A stretch of DNA of 51,280 nt from NCBI GenBank assembly GCA_024401055.1, contig JAKSLT010000010.1:1-51280 (forward strand), written 5' to 3'. Every line of letters begins with the position of its first letter. The first letter of the stretch is position 1. Below the pieces are notes generated by a model, which saw only the letters and a list, made by a program, of their open reading frames with translations, was not told the origin of the DNA and did not search any database. The translations under genes and the position numbers were made by a program. The stretch is from Bacteroidaceae bacterium. Its GTDB lineage: Bacteria > Bacteroidota > Bacteroidia > Bacteroidales > Bacteroidaceae. Below, in pieces: positions 34,884 through 43,149 of this stretch.

Positions 34884-37800
34884 ATGAAAAACCTTCTTAA
34901 ATTAATCGTGATGGTTGTGCTGACAACGGTAGGTGCAATCAACGTACAAGCGCAGACAGACGTGACGGTTACCGTTGACAAGAGTAACGGCCGCTTTACT
35001 GCCGGCAATGCCTCCGGCAGCTGGAACAGTGTGTGGACCAGCAATGACAACATGCTGAACTTCTCTGCCTCTGCCAACAACATGTGCTGGGCTTCTTCGG
35101 ATGCCAACCATATTGATGCCCGTTGCGGTTCCAGCGGTTCTTCCACTTACACTCTGGCTCCCGTCGAGGCCGACGATTATGTCATCACGGGCTACAGTCT
35201 GAAGATCCACAGTCTGGGCAGCAAGGCGCAGGTGTGGAACATCAACGGCACGAGCTATACCACCAGCAGCACGGGCGACGTGAAGACCATCAGCGTGACT
35301 GGCCTGAACGAGCGTTCCGTGGCGTTTACGGAAAGCCAGAATAACGACACGGGCACGTTGCTCTACGACTTCACCGTGACGCTGAAGTATTCGCCCCGTT
35401 CGGACGGCAAGACCGTGTTTGCCACGCCCGGCAGCGGCACGCCCTACCGTATTCCCGCCGTGGGCCAGACGAAAAACGGCGACCTCATCTTTGTGGTTGA
35501 CTACCGCTATTCCAAGGCCGACATCGGAGCCGGCACCAAGCTCGACCTCCGCTATCGCAAGAAGTATGCTTCCGACGGTCACTGGGGTGAGATAAAGACG
35601 CTGGCGGCCTACATCGAAAGTCCTTTCTGCGCCTTCGGCGACCCCTGCATAGTATGCGACAGGGAGAGCGACCGCGTGATGGTTACCTCCTGCTGCGGCA
35701 ACATCGGTTACCCGGGCGGCAGCCATGACAACCATCAGGGATGGGCCCGCTGGTACTCTACGGATGGCGGCGAGAGCTGGGAAACCACTCACACCGACAT
35801 ATCGCAGCAGGTGGTGGATCAGGTGGACCAGCGCACGAACGCCAAGCTTGCGGCCTTCTTCATCGGCAGCGGCAAGATAAGTCAGAGCAAGACCATCAAG
35901 GTGAAGGATTACTACCGCCTGTATTGTGCCTCCCTGACCACGGTAAGCCCCGACGGTGCCAACGCCAACAAGACAACGATGAACTATGTATGGTACTCTG
36001 ACGATTTCGGCAAGACCTGGAAGATGCTGGGCGACGCCGACCATAACCCCATCAACGGCGGTGACGAGCCCAAGGCCGATGAACTGCCCGACGGCAGTGT
36101 GCTCATCAGCAGCCGCACGACCGGCCGCATCTATAACATCTGGCACTACACCGACACCGATGCCGGCGAAGGCTACTGGGGCAAGCAGATGGCTTCCAAC
36201 AATGGCAACGGCGGCACATACGGTGCCAACTGCAACGGCGAGATACTCGTCATGCCCGTGAAGCGCGCCTCCGACGGAAAGAAGACCTATGTGCTGTTGC
36301 AGTCCATTCCCTATGGCACAGACCGCAGCCTCGTCAGCATCTACTGGAAGGAACTCACCGACCTGAGCAAATACCGCACGGCTTCAGAGCTGGCACCCAA
36401 CAACTGGACGCGCTACCAGATAAGCAACACCACCTCCGGCTACAGCACCATGTGCCAGATGGCGAACGGCCACATCGCCTTCTTCTATGAGGAGAACAGC
36501 CACAACAGCGGCTACGACATGGTCTTCAAGGAACTCGACATCAGCACTATTACCAACGGTGCCTACTCCTACGCCACTATCAGCGACAGCGAGAAGGAGA
36601 CCTACCTGAGCGCCGGCGTGGATTCTTACTTCGGCAGCTACACCGACGCCACCGTCCAGGCTCTGGCCACGGCCTATAAGAACAACCCCACCCGCGCCAA
36701 CTACGAAGCCCTGAACGCCGAGCTCGCAAACATCGTCCCCGTGAGCGGCATAGAGTGCCCCTACGTGAGCCCCGACCCTGTGGATGGCGAATGGGCCAGC
36801 GGCACGAAGAAATATACCCTGAAGATAAAGAGCAACTACTATATCACCACCAACAGCAAGACCGGCGACTACTTCAACACCAGCAACACCGTGGCCCCCA
36901 CCTCTGACGAAGGCTACTGGGTCATCACGGGCGACCTGAGCCACGGCTACCAGATTCGCAACGTGAGTGCCGGAACCGGCAAGGTGCTCGGTATCACGGG
37001 CAACGAGGACAGTGCCCGCGCCGCCCTCTATGACGAAGACAGCGTGCCGAGCAATGCAACGGCCCGCTTCCACTACAACACCAACAGCTATGGCGGCGGA
37101 ACCTTCTATCTCTACGGTTCCGACAACAATGCGCTCAACGTGCGCGCTCCTTATCTGGCCCTTTGGAACAATAGCGCCTGCTTTAATGACAACGGCTCCA
37201 ATATCGTGCTGACGCTCGTGGAGGACCTGCCTACAACGACGCAGAGAGTGAAATATGACCTGACCGACAGTGCCAACCACCACTATACCGGCCAGTTTAC
37301 CGGGCAGCTCTCGCAGGCTCCCTTCACCGGCGTGGACGGCATGACCCTCAGTAACGTGTCCTACACCGAAAGCAGCGAGACAGGCGTGGACTACAACCTC
37401 ACCGCCACTGTAAGCTTCCCCTTCACCGTGTCCAACGGCAACGACGGGAACTACGTCTATATCTCCGGCTACAGAGACAAGACCGACAAGTTCTATTGGT
37501 ATTCCGCAGGAACGGCCGTGAAGGCCAAGAAAGCCTCTACTCCCACAGAGACCGACTATAAGAAATACAGTTGGGCCCTTATTCCCACTTTCAACGGAAA
37601 CGATGTATCGGTAATGGCCAAGAACGTGCAGGGAGGACAATATCTCACCTCCACCTCCACGACAAACCAGCATGCTTCCGGCGTCGTGACGCTGACTTCC
37701 ACCGGCAGTGCCCTCCACTATGCCAATCAAGGCTTCCAACTCAGTGGCGGGAAATACATATCCATCAACAGCTCCAATACCGCTGACGAGCAGGACCTCG

Positions 37801-39170
37801 GCACGTGGGACAGTCACCCGGGTACCAAACTCGCCTTCTTCGATGTAGAATACAGCGAAGTCCCCGTCGTGCCTGCCACCGACCTGAGCGCCACTTTCAG
37901 CAACAGCGGCACGGCATGGTCTGGCGTGCAGATAGCCGTGAATGCCACCGACAAGGACGGGCAAAACCTCAGCAACGTCACCGCAACCGTTACCGGCACC
38001 ACGAATCTGAAGACCGTGGGCGCCCGTTCCGGCAACGACGTAATCGTAATAAACAAGAATACCAGCGCCATGAGTAACGAGCCCATGACCTTCACCGTCA
38101 ACGGTCTGGCAATAGGTTCCTCGTTCTCAGAAATCTCTCTGCCCTTCTATGCCGTGAATTCCGGCGGAAATTATCAGCCGGTCAACCTCGGCATTCGCCA
38201 CATCAACGTGAGCGTAACCGTGAAGGAAGGCGACGCAACGCTTTATACCGACAACGTCAACGACTTCGACATAGGAGAGAAGTGCGGCCCCGACGTGCTC
38301 AACGACCTACTCGTGTTCACTCCCTCATCCACCATTACGAAGAAGACGAATAATCCCCTGACCATAGAGTTCAAGATAAGCAAGGGAACCAACAACGCCG
38401 GTTGCTTCATGGCCTTCCAAAGCCTGAACCTTGCTACCGAACAAGTAGAGCCCGACAGCCCTCTCGCATTCAATGACGGTGATACTTATGCTGCCACAAA
38501 CAGTGCCACCTATGCCGAAATGACCTACACGCGCAACTTTAAGAACACCAACTGGCAGGCCCTGTATATACCCTTCTCGCTGAGCAGCACAGAATGGGAG
38601 AGCACGTTGGAAATCGCCGAGATACACAACTTCATCGAATACGACGATGACGAAGACGGCACGTTTGACCGCACCTATCTTGTCGTACAACGCAAGAACG
38701 CAGGCGCCACCCAGCCCAACACCCCCTATCTCGTTCGCGCAAAAGCCACCGGCACCGTCACGCTCAACCTCACCGGCAAGACCCTCTATCCTGCCGAAAT
38801 AAACAGCGTGGACTGCGGCAGCGTGAAGAACGACTATACCTTCACAGGCACCTACACTCCCATTACGACCATGTATGCCAACGGCTACTATGCCCTCAGC
38901 GGCGGCGCCTTGAACGCAGCCAACAGTCCTAGCGTAACCCTCGGCGCCCAGCGCTGGTATATGGAGATAACCCCGCGCAGCAGCCACGCCTCCGTGAAGC
39001 CCCAGCGCATCAGCATCCTGATAGACGGCGAGGAAGAAATGGAAGGAATAGAGGCCCCCTCCATCTTCTCCAAGGAGGAGAGCCCTGCCGCTTACGACCT
39101 CACGGGCCGCAGCGTGAAGAGCGCAGTCAAGGGTATAAATATCAAGAATGGTAAAAAGATAATCCGCTAG
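34884..39170 (+). CDS. Secreted sialidase (GH33-type) with accessory binding domains
   Basis: 1428 residues with a signal peptide ending in VQAQ. An N-terminal beta domain (about 22-170) precedes the sialidase domain (about 172-560). That domain has YRIPA (R189, the start of the arginine triad), Asp boxes S292-TDGGES-W299 and S372-DDFGKT-W379, DGSVLISSRTTG, and TDRSLVSIY near the end. It removes terminal sialic acids from glycans. A ricin-like beta-trefoil region lies at about 629-782, then beta domains. From about 1197 it carries a C-terminal module shared with the next two genes (NTNWQALYIPFSL, YDDDEDGTFDRTYLV, TTMYANGYYALSGGALN), followed by the YDLTGRS tail. No sialic-acid catabolism genes are in view, so the sugar may be used or discarded elsewhere. 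Confidence 0.88.
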   Translation: MKNLLKLIVMVVLTTVGAINVQAQTDVTVTVDKSNGRFTAGNASGSWNSVWTSNDNMLNFSASANNMCWASSDANHIDARCGSSGSSTYTLAPVEADDYVITGYSLKIHSLGSKAQVWNINGTSYTTSSTGDVKTISVTGLNERSVAFTESQNNDTGTLLYDFTVTLKYSPRSDGKTVFATPGSGTPYRIPAVGQTKNGDLIFVVDYRYSKADIGAGTKLDLRYRKKYASDGHWGEIKTLAAYIESPFCAFGDPCIVCDRESDRVMVTSCCGNIGYPGGSHDNHQGWARWYSTDGGESWETTHTDISQQVVDQVDQRTNAKLAAFFIGSGKISQSKTIKVKDYYRLYCASLTTVSPDGANANKTTMNYVWYSDDFGKTWKMLGDADHNPINGGDEPKADELPDGSVLISSRTTGRIYNIWHYTDTDAGEGYWGKQMASNNGNGGTYGANCNGEILVMPVKRASDGKKTYVLLQSIPYGTDRSLVSIYWKELTDLSKYRTASELAPNNWTRYQISNTTSGYSTMCQMANGHIAFFYEENSHNSGYDMVFKELDISTITNGAYSYATISDSEKETYLSAGVDSYFGSYTDATVQALATAYKNNPTRANYEALNAELANIVPVSGIECPYVSPDPVDGEWASGTKKYTLKIKSNYYITTNSKTGDYFNTSNTVAPTSDEGYWVITGDLSHGYQIRNVSAGTGKVLGITGNEDSARAALYDEDSVPSNATARFHYNTNSYGGGTFYLYGSDNNALNVRAPYLALWNNSACFNDNGSNIVLTLVEDLPTTTQRVKYDLTDSANHHYTGQFTGQLSQAPFTGVDGMTLSNVSYTESSETGVDYNLTATVSFPFTVSNGNDGNYVYISGYRDKTDKFYWYSAGTAVKAKKASTPTETDYKKYSWALIPTFNGNDVSVMAKNVQGGQYLTSTSTTNQHASGVVTLTSTGSALHYANQGFQLSGGKYISINSSNTADEQDLGTWDSHPGTKLAFFDVEYSEVPVVPATDLSATFSNSGTAWSGVQIAVNATDKDGQNLSNVTATVTGTTNLKTVGARSGNDVIVINKNTSAMSNEPMTFTVNGLAIGSSFSEISLPFYAVNSGGNYQPVNLGIRHINVSVTVKEGDATLYTDNVNDFDIGEKCGPDVLNDLLVFTPSSTITKKTNNPLTIEFKISKGTNNAGCFMAFQSLNLATEQVEPDSPLAFNDGDTYAATNSATYAEMTYTRNFKNTNWQALYIPFSLSSTEWESTLEIAEIHNFIEYDDDEDGTFDRTYLVVQRKNAGATQPNTPYLVRAKATGTVTLNLTGKTLYPAEINSVDCGSVKNDYTFTGTYTPITTMYANGYYALSGGALNAANSPSVTLGAQRWYMEITPRSSHASVKPQRISILIDGEEEMEGIEAPSIFSKEESPAAYDLTGRSVKSAVKGINIKNGKKIIR

Positions 39171-39214
39171 AACAAAGTTTTTCAATACGGGGAGAGGAAC
39201 TCCCCCGCAGGGCA

Positions 39215-39244
39215 TTTGCTAATTTCCGAATTATTGTGCCTTTG
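39215..39244 (+). promoter_or_regulatory. Weak promoter candidate for the DUF3472-type gene
   Basis: TTTG at 39215-39218, an 18-bp spacer, TGCCTTTG at 39237-39244. The -7 box departs from consensus at one position. Confidence 0.35.
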
Positions 39245-39273
39245 TATGAAAAACAATATAAAAAAAGAAAAAG

Positions 39274-42200
39274 ATGAAACAGATATATAACATTCTGTTT
39301 TTTGCCCTCGCTATGGCTCTTATGCCTATGGCAATCTTGGCTGATAGCAAGGACCAGACAAGCCCGGATGCCGCGCGTTACAACGTGACAGATAACAATG
39401 GGCAATTGGCTTTCGGCATGTGTTACTATGAAGCAGACGGCCGTCCCAGCGGAGCTCACGGCAACTTCTATTCTCCCGACCATGCCGACTGGAGCATGAA
39501 ATCGTGGCCCGATGCCAATAAGCATGTGGTGAGCTACATTCATTTCCCCGTATGCGAGACCAATGCACAGCTTCAGCTCACAACGAGGGGCTCCGTGACG
39601 TTCGTCGTAACGGTGACCTGCATGGAGAACAAGACTCAGATAGCCACGAAGAACGTGACCCTCTCAACGGGCACAGACCAGTGGGTCACCGTGATGGACA
39701 GCAAGTCATTCCCGCAGGATGCCTGGTATAAATTTGACATTCAGTGTACCTCTGGCGCTGCTAACGTGGGCGAGATAAAATACTGGAAGTTCAGCAAGCC
39801 GAATACTGTGGACAAAGCCTATACGGCTGATTACATGTCCTCCCCCTCCGCCCATTTGAACGGCTGGTACACTACCGACCCCACGAAGCCCGCTGCCAAT
39901 CGCTACGACTGGCTCTATAACGAAGTGATGATGCCGGCCGAGAATACCATCGTAGGCACCTACATAGAAAGCATGGGAATCCTGGGTGGCTATACCGGCA
40001 TTCAGTGTAATGGCGACAACAACCATGACGTAATTTTCTCAATGTGGGACAACGGCAATACCGACACCGACCCCAACCTTCCCGAATATCTTCGTTCCGG
40101 TTCGCTGGACGGCAACAATGGCGTGGGTCTCTCGCGCTTCGGCGGTGAGGGTACGGGTGGCAAGGCTTTCCGCTCTGGAGAATACTGGGTTCCCGGTCAG
40201 TGGGTTAAGTTCTTGGCCAATGCCCGTCCAGAGGTCGTTACGGTACAGACTGCCAGCGGCCCCATCACTTACACCAATACCCTCGTTTCGGTTTGGTATA
40301 AAACCGAGGGGGGCGCCGACAATGTGAAAAACGCCGAGGATGGCGAAGACCTGTATGACGGTTGGCATTATGTGGCCACTCATCGTAAGTCGGGCGGCAA
40401 CGATGTGTTTGACGGTATCAGCAACAGCTTCCTGGAAGACTATAACTGGCAATCGGGCCAGTGGACTCGTGCCGGCTACTATGCCCGTGGCGGTATGCAC
40501 TCTATGGTTGACGGCAAATGGTATCATGCCAATGCCATGAGCGGCTACGGCAGGACTGATGGCGGCACGCTGTATGGCAAGCGCAACGACGTTGGACATG
40601 ACGCTACTGCGGTGGATGGCAAGCCTGCCTTCTATATGTATTCCGGCGGCTACTCCAATGCCTGCGGCAGTACCCAGAATAGGGTTCTCCCCTTGGAAGC
40701 GAATTTCAACCCCGTGCCCCAGTCCACGCTCGACAAACTCCTTGGCCGCGTGGAGAAGGCTATCCGAAAGGAACAGCAGCGCAAGATGGACGAAGATTTT
40801 GATACCTCTCGCGAGCAACTGTCCAATTCGGGTTTCAGCGTGAAGTCTGTCAGTTCCGAGGCCTCCAACGAGGGTGCCGCCAACGTTCGCACGGCCCTTC
40901 TTGACGGCAACGAGAGTACCTATTGGCATAGCAGATGGAGCAGTGGCTCTGGTTCCACCAACTATGCCTACACCATTGATATCGAAGTCAGCTCTGCCCT
41001 TCAATCCAAACAGATTGAGCAAATCTTGCTCTATCAGGGTCGTGCTACGTCCTATCGTGCCAGTTCCGTGGAGGTGTTTACGTCCAACGATTATGCTACA
41101 TGGACGAAGGTGGGCAGCACCTTCAACCTTGAAGATACCGCCCGTCCTCAGCTTAACCTGTCCTCCGTCATTACGGGCAAGAAGTACATACGCCTGAATT
41201 TCCTCACCGGTTATGGCCAGTACCTCGTCATCAACGAAATCTATTTCCGCACGGCACCCTCTGCCAGCGTCATCAACGACATTGTGGAGGAAATCCTTGC
41301 AAACGAGAATCACTTCAATGGCTATTCGTCCAGCGACCTCACGAACCTCAAGAACGTCTATAAGAATGGCGCATGGACCAATGCTGATGTTGTGCACGAT
41401 GTCCTCGTCTCCCTTGCTGCCAACGGGACTCTGCTCAAGTATGGCGTACCGGCCAATGTGAACTCCATCAGTTCCTTCAAGGCCTATCAGCTCTACAATG
41501 CCAAGGGCCTTGGTGACCTCGTCGTGAAGAGCAATGCTCCTGCCGTTGAGGCCGATGCCAATGTGAATGTGACCCTTGAAGCGAACAACTGGCAACTCCT
41601 CCGCAGTGAGAAATGGAATGCTTACTATCTTTATAATATAGGCACAGGGAAGTTCCTCACCTTCAACAATGGCGTAGCCTCCCTCTCGGCCGCTCCCGTT
41701 CCCGTGCAGGTCAGCGCCCGCACTAACGGCGGCAAGGTGGAAGGTTTTATGTTCCAGTTTGATGCCACCAACGGCAATAGCTTCCTGACTGCCAGCGGTT
41801 CAAGTGCAGCCCTCGGCGCCAGCAATACTGACGGCGCCTTATGGCAACTGCGCGACAACTTCAGCCTTACTCCCGATGCCGTCATCGTGGCCGAGCTCCT
41901 GGAAGAAGCCAATGATAATGGAGCTCCCTCCGGACTTGACGGCGAGGCCTACAGCATCCGTTTCAACGGTACCGACCTGTATCTCTCCACCGCTGAAGTG
42001 TCTGATGTCTCAAACAAGACATACTCCCTCTCTATCTACCCTGAATACTTCAAGTTAAAGACCTCCGGCAACGGCTTCACCCTCCAAAGTGCAACGACAG
42101 GTAAGTATGTGGGTGTCGGAAGTAACAGTTGGGATTGCGGTAATGCTCCCACAGTGTGGACTATTGCCCATATTGATGGTCAGGTGACGACTATTCTTAA

Positions 42201-43050
42201 GAGCGGCAACCAAGGCCTCGGCGTGGATAATGAAACCTCAGGGTCTGGCGTCTTTACCAACAAGACAACAAAGAACCAGTGGGTGTTCGCTCTGTTTGAG
42301 CAGCCCGAAGAGGACACCTCCCTTGAGTTTGTCGATGGCACGGAATATACCTCCAACCGCCAACATTCCTATTCGGAGCTTACTTACACCCGTACCTTCA
42401 ACAACACCAACTGGCAGGCTCTCTACATACCCTTCTCCCTCAATTATGAGGAGTGGAAGGACGACTTTGACATTGCCGAAATCCACAACTTCATCGAGTA
42501 CGACGACGATGAGGACGGTACGTTCGACCGCACATATCTTGTCATCCTTCGCCGCAATAGCGGTGATACCGATCCCAACTATCCCTATCTCATCCGCGCC
42601 AAGTCAACAGGAACCCACACCCTCACGCTCTCCGACAAGACCCTCCAGCCTATGAGAATCAACAGCGTGGATTGTCGCAGCGTGAAGAATCTTTACACCT
42701 TCATTGGCACCTATCAGCCCGTCACGACAATGTATGCCAACGGCTACTACGCTCTCAGCGGCGGTGCCCTTAACCGTGCCAATTCCGCGAGCGTGAAACT
42801 TGGTGCCCAGCGCTGGTATATGGAGGTCACCTCCCGTAGCGGCGGTTACGCTTCCGCCAAGGCCCAGACAATCCAAATAATAGAGGAGGGCGAAGAAGGC
42901 ATAGGTTCTGTATTAAGGCAACAGACAACAGACAACGGACAAGGGGCCGCATCCTTCGACCTCGCCGGTCGCAAGGTACTCATGAAGGGTGGTGCGGAAA
43001 CTCTTCCTCAAGGCGTAACCATCGTTGGCGGAAAGAAAATCATACGTTGA
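39274..43050 (+). CDS. Secreted DUF3472-type protein with discoidin-like domain
   Basis: 1258 residues with a signal peptide (MKQIYNILFFALAMALMPMAILA). The first 170 mature residues fit a DUF5077-like domain and the next 300 a DUF3472-like domain (TGIQCNGDNNHDVIFSMWD, then a segment with WYKTEGGADNVKNAEDGEDL). An F5/8C-like domain covers about 525-662 (LLDGNESTYWHSRW, YLVINEIYF). Ricin-like beta segments lie at about 740-1000. The shared C-terminal module begins near 1022 and ends in FDLAGRK...VTIVGGKKIIR. DUF3472 has no firm activity; the accessory domains suggest glycan binding. The last 667 bp are nearly identical to the end of the next gene. Confidence 0.75.
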   Translation: MKQIYNILFFALAMALMPMAILADSKDQTSPDAARYNVTDNNGQLAFGMCYYEADGRPSGAHGNFYSPDHADWSMKSWPDANKHVVSYIHFPVCETNAQLQLTTRGSVTFVVTVTCMENKTQIATKNVTLSTGTDQWVTVMDSKSFPQDAWYKFDIQCTSGAANVGEIKYWKFSKPNTVDKAYTADYMSSPSAHLNGWYTTDPTKPAANRYDWLYNEVMMPAENTIVGTYIESMGILGGYTGIQCNGDNNHDVIFSMWDNGNTDTDPNLPEYLRSGSLDGNNGVGLSRFGGEGTGGKAFRSGEYWVPGQWVKFLANARPEVVTVQTASGPITYTNTLVSVWYKTEGGADNVKNAEDGEDLYDGWHYVATHRKSGGNDVFDGISNSFLEDYNWQSGQWTRAGYYARGGMHSMVDGKWYHANAMSGYGRTDGGTLYGKRNDVGHDATAVDGKPAFYMYSGGYSNACGSTQNRVLPLEANFNPVPQSTLDKLLGRVEKAIRKEQQRKMDEDFDTSREQLSNSGFSVKSVSSEASNEGAANVRTALLDGNESTYWHSRWSSGSGSTNYAYTIDIEVSSALQSKQIEQILLYQGRATSYRASSVEVFTSNDYATWTKVGSTFNLEDTARPQLNLSSVITGKKYIRLNFLTGYGQYLVINEIYFRTAPSASVINDIVEEILANENHFNGYSSSDLTNLKNVYKNGAWTNADVVHDVLVSLAANGTLLKYGVPANVNSISSFKAYQLYNAKGLGDLVVKSNAPAVEADANVNVTLEANNWQLLRSEKWNAYYLYNIGTGKFLTFNNGVASLSAAPVPVQVSARTNGGKVEGFMFQFDATNGNSFLTASGSSAALGASNTDGALWQLRDNFSLTPDAVIVAELLEEANDNGAPSGLDGEAYSIRFNGTDLYLSTAEVSDVSNKTYSLSIYPEYFKLKTSGNGFTLQSATTGKYVGVGSNSWDCGNAPTVWTIAHIDGQVTTILKSGNQGLGVDNETSGSGVFTNKTTKNQWVFALFEQPEEDTSLEFVDGTEYTSNRQHSYSELTYTRTFNNTNWQALYIPFSLNYEEWKDDFDIAEIHNFIEYDDDEDGTFDRTYLVILRRNSGDTDPNYPYLIRAKSTGTHTLTLSDKTLQPMRINSVDCRSVKNLYTFIGTYQPVTTMYANGYYALSGGALNRANSASVKLGAQRWYMEVTSRSGGYASAKAQTIQIIEEGEEGIGSVLRQQTTDNGQGAASFDLAGRKVLMKGGAETLPQGVTIVGGKKIIR
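42384..43050 (+). repeat. Near-identical 667-bp 3' module, copy 1
   Basis: Aligns without gaps to 44781-45447 (offset 2397) with about nine differences, almost all in the last 110 bp plus two at the very start. Confidence 0.9.
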
Positions 43051-43149
43051 TGCTGCTTTGATGGCAGGCACGTTAAGGAATTTACCCGATAAAGTATTAA
43101 TTCTCCCTCCTCAAAAATCATTAAACTTGCGTAATTACATAATTTGATA